In this document: in pieces, positions 46,069-56,204 of the stretch
How positions within the stretch are numbered: the first letter of the stretch is position 1
Layout: each line of letters begins with the position of its first letter
Origin: Pseudorasbora parva
Taxonomy: Eukaryota > Chordata > Actinopteri > Cypriniformes > Gobionidae
DNA: 64,000 bases
Direction: 5' to 3'
Assembly: GCF_024679245.1 (NCBI RefSeq)
Contig: NC_090191.1
Location: 2,934,778-2,998,777 of the forward strand
The notes under the pieces: model-generated
Databases searched by the model: none
The model's input: the letters and a program-made list of their open reading frames with translations, nothing else
Told to the model about the DNA's origin: nothing
Translations under genes and position numbers: made by a program

Positions 46069-48479
46069 TTGGATATTCCAGAGCCAGGATGTTCCTCAGG
46101 CCAGTCTGTCAGAGAGGACACAGAAAGAGATTTTAAGACAGCAGATGAGGCTCAGGAGTGTATCAGTAACAGCAGCACAGATGAGGAGGAGGAAGCAGTC
46201 AGGAGTTTACAGTACAAGGGACAGAGTGAGGTTAAGATTGACACTTTGGATACTGAGCAACATGACCTGCTGTCAGTTGACCTGGTTTGTGGCCTAAAAA
46301 AATAAGTGACAAAGACAGAGCAGCTATCGTTGGTAAACTGGCACAAAGAGAAGAAAGAGAAATGCCTAATGATTCACAGGGAAAGCCATTTCCAGACTAC
46401 TTGAAATACAGTAAGGCAGCAAATGGTAGAGAAACGATGAAAAGGGATTGGTTAATTTATAGAGAGAGTGCAGAGGCACAGTTTTGCATCCCATGTGTTA
46501 TTTTTTCTCTTGGGCAGAAACGACCTTCTCATAGTCTTCTAAATAGTGACCAGGGCTACAAGATGTGTGATGTTAAATGGCGTCGTATGTATGATAAACT
46601 ACCAAACCATGAAAATAACAGGGCTCACAGGGACTACTATTTAAATAGGAAAACCTGCAATATTCTGTAAAAGCTGCAAGTGGCATCAACATTCAGATGC
46701 AGAGAGAGTTACAGTCTGAAATTGAGAGCAATAAAGCTCTCTTGCAGAGGCTCCTTGCTGTAACTCTGCACTTGGCGTCAAGGAATTAACCTTTCAGAGG
46801 TAAAACTACAGACATAGATGATGTCCATAACAGAAATTTCTTAGGCACTCTAGAGCTGTTGTCTCTTTATGATCCACTGTTGAAAGACCACTTAGAGAAA
46901 GTCAAGGAATCCAAAAAAGAAAGCAGGTTAACCCATTATTTGAGCCCAAACATTCAAAATGAGTTCATTGAATTGTGTTGCAAAAGAGTACAGAAAACAG
47001 TCTTGAAGGAAAGGGAGGATACCATATATTATGGGATCATTTGTGATGCTACACCTGACATTTCCCACACTGAGCAGAATGTTGTGCTCATGCGATATGT
47101 GCATTACAATAAAAATGTGGATGAATGAGAGATTACTGAAAGATTCCTTGAATTCAAGGATTTCTACAAGAAAACAGGAAGTGAAATAGCAGAGATGATA
47201 GAGAGTGTCCTTGTGGATCGAGGGATAGGCATCAGTGATTGCAGGGGGCAAGGGTATGATAAAGGGGCAAATATATCAGGGAAGATCAAGGGAGTCCAGG
47301 CCCAAATATTACAAAAAAATAATCTTGCCACATTTTCACCTTGTGCCTCCCATACATTGAATCTAGTCAGTGTGCATGCTGCAAGGTCAAGCCCTGAAGT
47401 GTCTAAATTTTTTGGTTTCATCAACCGCTTGTACAGTTTTGTAAGTGCCAGTCCACAGCGATGGGCTATTTACAAAGACATTGTAGGCTGCTCTGTACAT
47501 AGCTTATCTGACACTCGCTGGAGTGCTTGAATTGATGCTGTCAAGCCTGTGGCAAAACACTTGCCGGATGTCATAGAGGCCCTGAGTACCATACTGAGCA
47601 CATGCAGTCTTTCATATGAGGCTAGGGCAGAAGCTTTTGGACTCAGAAAGTACTTTACCTCATTTGATGCTATTGTGCTTTTAACTATTTGGGTAAAAGT
47701 TTTGCAATGCATTGATGACCAATTCTCCAGTCAGGGAAAATATCCATTGAGGCAGAGGCAGCTAATGTAAGGGATCTTAAAAATGAGATGCAAAATCCCA
47801 GGGAGAGTTGGGATGCTCTCTTCTCAGAGGCATCTTTGATTTCCAGTCAGATGGGGGTACCACCTAAATTTATTAAGGAACTAGGTTGTGAGAGGAAGAG
47901 AAAGAGATAACATGACGAGATCCCTGGCTCTGAAGAAGGACAGTGTTGACAAAGTGTTTGGCAACACTGTTTTTTTCTCTGCCATGGATCTCATTATCTG
48001 TGGTTTGGACATGCGCTTCCAAACAACTGCAGGTATTGTAGAGGAATTTGCTGCCATAATAAAACTGGGGCAGTTGAGTGACAGTGATATTGCAACTGTG
48101 TATCAGCCACTCATAATTAAGTATACTAGGGACCTCACACCACAGTTTGAGGCTGAAATCAGGCATCTCAATGCAGTATTTTTAGCCACTTTCCCCTCTG
48201 ATTGTTCTCCTCTTGCTCTCCTTAATGCAACTCCAGAGCAGTTTTGGAGAGGTGTGCTTTGCCCTTAGGATCTTTTGCACTCTTCCTGTCATTGTTGCTG
48301 GTGGAGAGAGGGTATTTAGTAAGCTTAAATTGATAAAGAACTACTTGAGGTCAACCATGGCTCAGGAGAGGTTGAAAAACCTTGCCATACTGTCCATTGA
48401 AAGCAAGTTGGCTTTAAAACTGTATTTTATTGAGGATTTTGCCAGCAAGAAGGCCAGGCGTTTGGCTTTTGGCATTTAA
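46069..48479 (+). pseudogene. Decayed hAT transposase gene (ZMYM/TTF-finger type)
   Basis: Homologous pieces run in order through shifting + frames. An acidic N-terminus (46069-46305) is followed by a TTF-type finger region with FCIPCVIFSL and HRDYY (46287-46670). A DUF4371/hAT core has YYGIICDATPDISHTEQNVV near 47025-47085 and GQGYDKGANISGKIKGVQAQ near 47250-47305. CASHTLNLV and LSDTRWSA follow, and the hAT C-terminus VAGGERVFSKLKLIKNYLRS is near 48300. At least five frame changes and an in-frame TGA near 47528 show it is dead. It lies in the last intron of gene 2, ending ~130 bases before the finger exon. Confidence 0.8.
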
Positions 48480-48609
48480 GTCGCTTTTGGCATTAAGTCA
48501 CAAATGGCCATATGCTAATCGCCGAATTAACCCTTTAAATGTTTTAATGTCTTGATGTCTGTTGTTTTGTGCCATTTAACTGGGGTTAACTTGTTTTTGT
48601 CTCTTTTAG

Positions 48610-49670
48610 GTCTGATGGCTCTGAAAGTGGAGAGTCAAGAACTAAATGTAATGGAAGAGAAAGATATGTATGGGCGACATAATGATTTCATAACTGGAGA
48701 ACAATCTTTTAGTTGCTCACAGACTGATAAGATTTTCTTACAAAAAAACAATCAAAAGCCAGGAAAGAGTTTAATTGGAAAACATCAACTTAAAGTCCCC
48801 ATGAAAGTTCACACTGGAGAGAAGCCTTACACCTGCCAACAGTGTGGAAAGAGTTTCACTCAAACAGAGCATCTTAAAGTCCACATGAGAGTTCACACTG
48901 GAGAGAAGCCTTACACCTGCCAACAGTGCGGAAAGAGTTTTACTTATAAAGGAAGCTTTGGGCAACATATGAGAGTTCACACTGGAGAGAAGCCTTATAC
49001 CTGCCAACAGTGCGGAAAGAGTTTTACTTATAAAGGAAGCGTTGAGCAACACATGAGAATTCACACAGGAGAGAAGCCTTACACCTGCCAGCAGTGTGGA
49101 AAGAGTTTCACTCAAAGAGGGCATCTTAAAGCCCACATGAGAGTTCACACTGGAGAGAAGCCTTTCACCTGCCAGCAGTGTGGAAAGAGTTTCACTTATA
49201 AAGAAAGCTTTGGGAAACACATGAGAATTCACACTGGAGAGAAGCCTTACACCTGCCAACAGTGTGGAAAGAGTTTCACTCAAACAGAGCATCTTAAAGC
49301 CCACATGAGAGTTCACACTGGAGAGAAGCCGTTCACCTGCCAACAGTGTGGAAAGAGTTACACTGACAAAGGGAGTCTCAGAGTCCACTTGAGAATTCAT
49401 ACTGGAGTGAAGCCTTTCACCTGCCAACAGTGTGGAAAGAGTTTCAATCATAAAGTACATTTTGAGGAACACATGAGAATTCACTCAGGAGAGAAGCCGT
49501 ACACCTGCCTCCAGTGTGGGAAGAGTTTTACTCGAAAAGGAAACCTTGAGGAACACATGAAAATTCACACTGGAGAGAACGCTTACACCTGCCAACAGTG
49601 TGGAAAGAATTTGACTCGAAAAGAGCATCTTAAAGCCCACATGAGAGTTCACACTGGAGATAAGTCTTAG
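48610..49670 (+). CDS. FiNZ-zinc-finger gene 2, zinc-finger exon (10 C2H2 fingers)
   Basis: Acceptor TCTCTTTTAG/GTCTGATGG. Spliced to 28193-28973 it gives 1839 coding bases, 613 aa, in frame. The spacer reads LMALKVESQELNVMEEKDMY, containing one more SUMO-type site (LKVE). Ten C2H2 fingers follow; contact residues at -1, 2, 3, 6 are QEHV YGSQ YGSQ QGHA YESK QEHA DGSV HVHE RGNE REHA. The fingerprint differs from gene 1 in nearly every position, so the target site should differ. The frame ends at TAG 49668-49670 at the position of the usual linker Tyr. The 60 bases before the exon match gene 1's intron end. Likely a nuclear DNA-binding repressor. Whether the 19.6 kb intron is spliced in vivo needs RNA data; an upstream in-frame ATG at 48552 lies in the intron. 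Confidence 0.85.
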
Positions 49671-49945
49671 ACCTGCCTACAGTGTGGAAAGAGTTTCACT
49701 AATAAAGGAAGCTTTGAGCAACAAATTAAAACTCACACTGGAGAAAATACTTACACCTGCCTACAGTGTGGAAAGAGTTTCACTCGAAAAGGAAAACCTG
49801 AGGAACACATGAGACTTCACATTGGAGAGAAGCCTTAAACCTGCCAAGAGTGTGGAAAGAGTTTCACTCGAAAAGGAAGACTTGAAGAACACATGAATAT
49901 TCCCACTGGAGAGAAGCCTTCTTCTGTCCAAGAAATGGACAGCAC
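49671..49945 (+). pseudogene. Three dead zinc-finger modules after the gene 2 stop
   Basis: In the same frame as the ORF, modules 11-13 continue past TAG 49668. Module 11 has lost its first zinc His (EQQIKTH). Module 12 keeps C2H2 but has Leu to Pro in the helix and is followed by another linker Tyr-to-stop (TAA near 49836). Module 13 has lost its last His (IPTGE). They show the array was longer. Confidence 0.85.
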
Positions 49946-49949
49946 CTAA

Positions 49950-50195
49950 ATTAAATGTATGAGTGTCACAGCAAAGGGTCTGAATACTTAGGACCATATT
50001 ACAGTTTTTCTTTTTTTAAATAAATCTGTCAATATGGGGTGTTGTGTAATTATTAAAATTATTAATTATTAATATTAATTAATATTAATTATTAAAATTA
50101 ATGAGATAATTAACTTAAATTATTTTAGCAAATGGCTGCAATATAAAAGAGTGAAAAGTTTAAGGGGGTCTGAATCCTTTCGGTACCCATTGTAT
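49950..50195 (+). mobile_element. Tc1-like element, 3' end only
   Basis: Same family as 43745-44000 (AGGGTCTGAATACTTAGGAC ... GGGGTCTGAATCCTTTCGG), with an ATTAATT repeat expansion near 50055-50100. It replaces the normal 3' flank of gene 2. Confidence 0.6.
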
Positions 50196-51054
50196 ATAAT
50201 GTTGGCAGGGAAAGAGTTAATATATGGTTCAGGCAATATGTGAATATGTACTATGATTATCATCACTGTAATAAAATGAAATATGACAAACAACCCTCTT
50301 CTTGTTAATGTCAGTTTAAATTATCAATAATAACCATTATAAAAGTACAAGTAAAGGGAATAGGAAGCTATCTGATAAAAAATCGTTTTGGATAAAAGTG
50401 TCTGCTAAATGATTAAATGTAAAATAAAGCAAGCAATTCAGTCAAATGTACAAAGGCAGCGCTCTAGTAGCTACAATGGTTAAGTAAAATAGCCTAAATA
50501 TATACAATTATTGCCCTCAGCCAGAATGATTTGCCCAGGAACAAATGATAGATTCATGAAACCAAATATCACCCGACTAGCCAAGGAAAGGCTGTTCTCA
50601 GTGAAGTACATGTGCGCTGGATTAGATGACATTTTACTTTAGATCAATGTTTGTATTTCTGAGGCTCTGAAGCATGCCTGCAGCTGTCACTTGTAGGTGG
50701 TCAGATCCAGATCCACGTTTGGGCACTTCTTCTGGGGCGATAGCAAGTTCTGCCCTTTTATCCTGCTCTGGCTTGCCCATTGCGACGGATGGTGCCGCTC
50801 GGTCTGCGGGGGGCTCACGTGACTTCTCCGTGGTCCCTGGTGGTGAAACAGGCTCTGGGTCTGGTAGTGCTCTGGATCGGGGTGCATTTTGATTTGCATA
50901 CTTGTGGGTAACAGGGATGACATTACATTATGTGTCACCTAAGCAACACTGTTTTTAAAGTTTCTCTGAGTAAAACATAGACATTTTTAAATATCATCCT
51001 GCATGTATTATTGAGCTAATGCCTATATTGTGGGTGGTATATAAGGATCAGTTA
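50196..51054. other. 3' flank of gene 2 unit; L2 tail fragment
   Basis: 50225-50255 and 50583-50610 match the 3' flank of gene 1. An L2 3'-tail fragment (TTTTGGATAAAAGTGTCTGC) lies at 50388-50420. GC-richer 50670-50890 has a short frame without known domain. Confidence 0.5.
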
Positions 51055-52395
51055 CAGGTCCTTCTCAAAAAATTAGCATATTGTGATAAAGTTCATTATT
51101 TTCCATAATCTAATGATAAAAATTAAACTTTCATATATTTTAGATTCATTGCACACCAACTGAAATATTTCAGGTCTTTTATTGTTTTAATACTGATGAT
51201 TGTGGCACACAGCTCATGAAAACCCAAAATTCCTATCTCAAAAAATTAGCATATCATGAAAAGGTTCTCTAAACAAGCTATTAACCTGATCATCTGAATC
51301 AACTAATTAACTCTAAACACCTGCAAATATTCCTGAGGCTTTTAAAAACTCCCAGCCTGGTTCATTACTCAAAACCGCAATCATGGGTAAGACTGCCGAC
51401 CTGACTGCTGTCCAGAAGGCCATCATTGACACCCTCAAGCGAGAGGGTAAGACACAGAAAGACATTTCTAAACGAATAGGCTGTTCCCAGAGTGCTGTAT
51501 CAAGGCACCTCAGTGGGAAGTCTGTGGGAAGGAAAAAGTGTGGCAAAAAACGCTGCACAACGAGAAGAGGAGAGCAGACCCTGAGGAAGATTGTGGAGAA
51601 GGACCGATTCCAGACCTCGGGGGACTTGCGGAAGCAGTGGACTGAGTCTGGAGTAGAAACATCCAGAGCCACCGTGCACAGGCGTGAGCAGGAAATGGGC
51701 TACAGGTGCCGCATTCCCCAGGTCAAGACACTTTTGAACCAGAAACAGCGGCAGAAGCGCCTGACCTGGGCTGCAGAGAAGACTGTTGTTCAAATTTTGC
51801 ATGTCATTCGGAAATCAAGGTGCCAGAGTCTGGAGGAAGACTGGGGAGAAGGAAATGCCAAAAGGCCTGAAGTCCAGTGTCAAGTACCCACAGTCAGTGA
51901 TGGTCTGGGGTGCCATGTCAGCTGCTGGTGTTGGTCCACTGTGTTTTATCAAGGGCAGGGTCAATGCAGCTCGCTATCAGGAGATTTTGGAGCACTTCAT
52001 GCTTCCATCTGCTGAAAAGCTTTATGGAGATGAAGATTTGGTTTTTCAGCACGACCTGGCACCTGCTCACAGTCCCAAAACCACTGGTAAATGGTTTACT
52101 GACCATGGTATTACTGTGCTCAATTGGCCTGCCAACTCTCCTGACCTGAACCTCATAGAGAATCTGTGGGATATTGTGAAGAGAAAGTTGAGAGACGTGA
52201 GACCCAACACTCTGGATGAGCTTAAGGCCGCTATCGAAGCATCCTGGGCCTCCAGAACACCTCAGCAGCGCCACAGGCTGATCGCCTCCATGCCACGCCG
52301 CATTGAAGCAGTCATTTCTGCTAAAGGATTCCCCACCAAGTATTGAGTGCATAACTGAACATAATTATTTGAAGGTTGACTTTTTTGTATTAAAA
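51055..52395 (+). mobile_element. Tc1-like transposon, nearly complete left part, right end missing
   Basis: It starts CAGGTCCTTCTC after TA. The left end has the internal/external direct repeat CTCAAAAAATTAGCATAT at 51065 and 51238, an IR/DR arrangement. The transposase starts at 51383 and ends at 52346. It stops in AT-rich sequence near 52395 without a right terminal repeat, so it cannot move. Confidence 0.85.
51383..52346 (+). pseudogene. Tc1-like transposase, frameshifted
   Basis: Residues 1-130 include the paired-like DNA-binding domain (MGKTADLTAVQKAIIDTLKR; a helix-turn-helix with CSQSAVSRHLSG). Near 51790 a small deletion shifts the frame and removes the segment with the first catalytic Asp. 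The downstream frame has the second Asp (FQHDLAPAHS) and the third acid (NSPDLNLIENLWD), then MPRRIEAVISAKGFPTKY. The enzyme is therefore inactive. Confidence 0.85.
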
Positions 52396-52401
52396 TAACA
52401 G

Positions 52402-52406
<5 letters not shown>

Positions 52407-52437
<31 letters not shown>
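52407..52437. repeat. (AT)n microsatellite
   Basis: Alternating AT run of about 31 bases beside the truncated Tc1 element. Confidence 0.9.
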
Positions 52438-52439
<2 letters not shown>

Positions 52440-53471
52440 ATATTTTTATTTGAAACTAAACTGTTATTTCTTTCGTAAATGAATAAGCCGTTTGAATGAA
52501 CGGTTGAATCAGTGACTCGCTCAATAAAAGTGAATTGCTGCTGTCTAGTGGCGGTTTTAAATAACAGACTTGGTCGGGATCACTGTGAACGCCCAACAAA
52601 ACGGCATATCTTTTTGTAATGATTACGAAGTCTTTCCAAATCTGTTTCTTTGTTCTGCACAACGGAAGAATTTTGGAACAAATGTTTGTAACCAAGCAGA
52701 TCTCGCCCTCCATTGACTAAAATGGTACTATTTTTTTCCTGTACTATGGTAGTCAAAATGTTAGATATCTTTGAAATGTAATGTGCTTCACTAATACAAC
52801 TTTGCCAAGTACGTGCAAAAAAATATTGGCGTGTGATCATCCTCTAAAATTAGTACATTTCTGGTCCTATGATTGACAAATATAAGATAAAACAAAATTA
52901 TCCAAAATTTGAAACAATCCAACTGAAAAGAGGACTAAAATACAGCTCAAATATGTTAAAACTATAACATAGTTCACATTAAAACTATTGTATATGGGTG
53001 TTTCTGCAACTATGGGCACTTTTAACTATCCCAATTTTTAAAAAATCAACCTTTTTGAATTTACATTTTAACAATCATGGTCTGTAATACATATAACAAT
53101 GTACACAAAATGTAATGTAGTCGTTAAGATTTTAATCTGGAACATGTTTATTTTTTATGTTTTTTGGGTCATCTTCTTAAAAAGTGTCCTTACCGCAACG
53201 TTACAATAACGTTCATTTCATACATTTTCCTTTATTTGTTTCTATAAAAAAATAAACGCTTGTGTCTGTAACAAGGAAGACAAAAATATCAAAACATGAG
53301 GAAGATAAATAGTCTTAAAATAAAAAAATCATAGCCTGAGATGGCACAATACATTTTCTTGTAATTTTAAGCTGTCTTCATTTCATTGATATTTTTTAAA
53401 ACATAGATTTAACTTATTCAAATTTAAATTTTTCAAAGTTGAAAAGGCACCGATTTCGTGGAATGACCCCA
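52438..53471. other. Intergenic, repeat fragments, no gene
   Basis: 52610-52750 resembles a foldback-type DNA element (ACAAATGTTTGTAACCAAGC, CCATTGACTAAAATGGTAC). The rest is AT-rich. Confidence 0.4.
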
Positions 53472-53637
53472 ATATATAATGAAGAATTAAACTGATGTGT
53501 GTTTTATTGTTTGTATGTGAATGTCTACACTCATCTGTGACTTGAGCGTGAGTTAAGGACTTTTATTTTGTAGTGGAGATGTGACGTCATAAGGCTGCGC
53601 CGCGCTCCTGCATCTGTTGTGATTCTGCTGAAGAAAG
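53472..53637 (+). promoter_or_regulatory. Promoter and noncoding exon 1 of FiNZ-zinc-finger gene 3
   Basis: Third copy of the promoter block: TGACGTCA at 53582-53589, AAGGCTGCGCCGCGCTCC, and donor GAAGAAAG/GTTTGTG at 53637/53638. Upstream similarity is shorter than in genes 1 and 2, starting near 53472. Confidence 0.7.
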
Positions 53638-54701
53638 GTTTGTGTTTTAAGCGTTTAAAGTGTTTAAATCAATAAAAACTGTTCGGTCAATGTTATAGTT
53701 TCAACAAGAACAGTTAAATGAATGTTTGGTTATTGAACTTTACATTATAATGCGTTTAACATTAATGAACTTTATTTTTCATTCACACATGTGTAACAGA
53801 AAAGATGCGTCTCATTTCTCTCTATATATCATGAATCAGTTTATCATAAACATGGAGAGTAAATTATTACATGTAAATACAATATATGCATTAAATTCAC
53901 TATCATCCACAAATAATAAAACATTTATCAAACACAAAGAATTGGTATCAAAGCAGTATAGTGCCAAATCACGGACACAGTAGCACTCCTAGAGATAATA
54001 ATAGCAGAAACATTAAACATTATATAATTTACACATGACTGCTTAGTTTGATCAGCTTTTAGCCATTCCTTTAGTGTCTGTTTAAATGTTGAGTAATTTG
54101 TACTATCCGTTAATTGAGTTAGTAGAGTATTCCAGTAATGAATGGCTTTAACTGAAAAGACTGATCACCCAAATGTTGTCCATCTAAACTGTTCAACACA
54201 GTCTCCTCTAGTAATTGCTCTCGTTGTTCGACATTATTTTCTTTCTGCATTATAAACTGGCATAAAGGGGGCTGTGCAAACACATTTAAAATCTTAAAAA
54301 ATCAAGTGAGCATTAACTAAATGTTTAGTACTATCAAAACTCAATAGGTTATGTATTTGAACAGTATTGTAATGATGGTAATTATTAGAAATATTTTGAG
54401 TGTCTGTTTGTAAAGAGAGTCGATTGATTTTAAAGTTGTTGTGTTTGCTTGTGACCAGATAGTAAAGCATGAGCAAAAATCATCGAGTGTATAAATAGTT
54501 TTGCTGCCTCTGTTGTTAAATATGGTCTTATATGCCTAAAGTTAGCCAAATTAAATGTAATAATGTTAAATGTGTAAAGTAACAAGAACAGCAAACAGCA
54601 AAAATGTAAAATGCAGTATAAAATGTCTAAATATGAACCTACTATATAAATTGTGTTCTTTTATTAATTTGCAGTATTTAGAGTTTGTTTTTGTCTAATC
54701 A
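53638..54701 (+). other. Intron 1 of gene 3, proximal part
   Basis: 53638-53810 aligns with 5092-5270 in gene 1; 53820-54590 is an AT-rich stretch with no counterpart in gene 1, and alignment resumes near 54610. No gene. Confidence 0.45.
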
Positions 54702-55281
54702 GGGGTGCGTTTCCCATCCAACGACATTACTCACTGCTTAACTACCATAGTATGTTGCATCATTGAGGAAATCAATTAGCTAGTCACGACTGTTTTTAGT
54801 CCCGAAACCGTATATTTTTTGTCGCATACGTATTGTCAATAAACCACGTTGGTTAATGATGTGACGGATATGGTGGAGTAATAACTGCTTTTAATGAATT
54901 ATTGTGCGATCGAATTCATGGTAGATTTTTTTTGCTATAAAATATGGACATTATTTTAACATGGCACTAATTCTTATTTTTCTCAGTTATTTTGCTTTCT
55001 TTCCGTATTCAAATAGGCTCGTTCTTACGTACTCGAGCACGTCCAAACATGCGCACTTTTCGAAAAAGGAGCTTTAAATCTCTTGACAAACTTAAAAAAC
55101 GTAAATGACATTTGTATGTATTCAAAATAAAAGATTTAGATTGTTGTAAATGCCAGTTTGCTTATTTTGCTCAAGATAAGGGTTTATTAAATCCACATGT
55201 CATGCAAACAAGAAGCTCTGCTTCTAATCACGGGTTAAGAGCTGTCGTCCCAACCACACAAGTTTGCGAAACTCGCCCCTG
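54702..55281 (+). mobile_element. PIF/Harbinger-like nonautonomous element, complete
   Basis: The ends are GGGGTGCGTTTCCCA and TGCGAAACTCGCCCC. The empty site is seen in gene 2 at 27378-27395 (CTAATCAGGTCATTT); here CAG borders the left and CTG the right, compatible with the CWG target of zebrafish Harbinger elements. It holds no transposase. Gene 1 has a truncated copy at the same place. Confidence 0.75.
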
Positions 55282-55390
55282 GTCATTTAAGGCCATTAAC
55301 TCTCACTCTGACTGACTCTCTTACCAGTGACTGAACTACTGATTTAGTTTGGATGTGTTTTTTATTTCTGTGATTATTCTTATCTCAAAG

Positions 55391-55562
55391 ATGGCGTTTA
55401 TTAAAGAGGAGAGTGAAGACGTGAAGATTGAAGAAACATTGAGAGTCAAACATGAAGAAACTGAAGAGCAAACAAAGATGGCGTTTATTAAAGAGGAGAG
55501 TGAAGACGTGAAGATTGAAGAAACATTGAGAGTCAAACATGAAGAAACTGAAGAGCAAACAG
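55391..55562 (+). CDS. FiNZ-zinc-finger gene 3, FiNZ exon (two identical motif copies)
   Basis: It encodes two FiNZ copies of 29 and 28 residues (MAFIKEESED ... RVKHEETEEQT). The two 87-bp units have no differences over their shared length, so the duplication is recent or kept uniform by conversion. Each holds three Psi-K-x-E sites (IKEE, VKIE, VKHE). The exon ends at ACAG/GTTGGT in phase 1 like the other two. Its finger exon is not in the window: sequence at 63956-64000 matches gene 1 at 15550-15592, 246 bases before gene 1's finger exon, so the exon should start near position 64200. The protein should be an N-terminally FiNZ-tagged zinc-finger DNA-binding factor. Confidence 0.8.
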
Positions 55563-55669
55563 GTTGGTTTCATTTTTCTTTTCTTTTTTTCTTTTCTTTT
55601 ATTATCGTTTTGTTTGCAAAGGCAATTTCCCATCACATACATAGATTACAACTTCAGTTCAAGTACATA

Positions 55670-56150
55670 GGTAGGGATGGATTCAGATATTTTAGATGAG
55701 TTTGTCCATATTGCCCTTCTGAGATTTTATTTTACTGACCAATACTTATTCCAGTTGAGAACATTAACAAAACAAAACAGAACCGGTATACGCACCACTT
55801 CAGGTAATTAAAACATCACCTCATAGACAATTTCAATCCATTCATTCATCAATGGTCGTTGGGTCTATTTTAACCATTTCCTTGTAACAGATTTCTTACT
55901 TGCTGCCAATAGTATCGGCAGCAGTTTTTTATCATTAATGTTCCATGTTTCAACCCCTAGATTGCCCAAATACACAGTTACACATTTAAATGGAATGAAC
56001 GACTCTATCTGGGAACTTAAACTCAAAAAGGGAATAACATTCCATCTCTGTATGTCCGATTTTATCTTAAACCTTAATGGGTCGTAATTGATGTCATATA
56101 ATCTTGAGAGGGCCCTAGGTAATAAAACACTCAAATATTTTATACATTCA
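55670..56150 (-). pseudogene. L1/Tx1-like LINE ORF2 fragment
   Basis: The - strand encodes LPRALSRLYDINYDPLRFKI and RWNVIPFLSLSSQIESF, resembling the region after the RT core in fish L1-type ORF2. Both ends are lost and a (GATA)n run follows. Confidence 0.5.
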
Positions 56151-56154
56151 GTAT

Positions 56155-56204
<50 letters not shown>
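56155..56204. repeat. (GATA)n microsatellite, 3' tail of a LINE
   Basis: About 12 units. On the - strand it directly follows ACAATAAATGTCTATC, so it is the tandem-repeat tail of the LINE at 56205-58715. Confidence 0.9.

Noticed and set aside
48552..48609. ATG at 48552 as the start of a stand-alone zinc-finger gene
   Set aside because: It lies in the conserved intron end before a strong acceptor at 48609/48610; the spliced FiNZ start gives the family-typical protein. A stand-alone start cannot be fully excluded.
50674..50938. Short frames in the GC-richer stretch 50670-50940
   Set aside because: Overlap on both strands, no domain, no splice or polyadenylation context.
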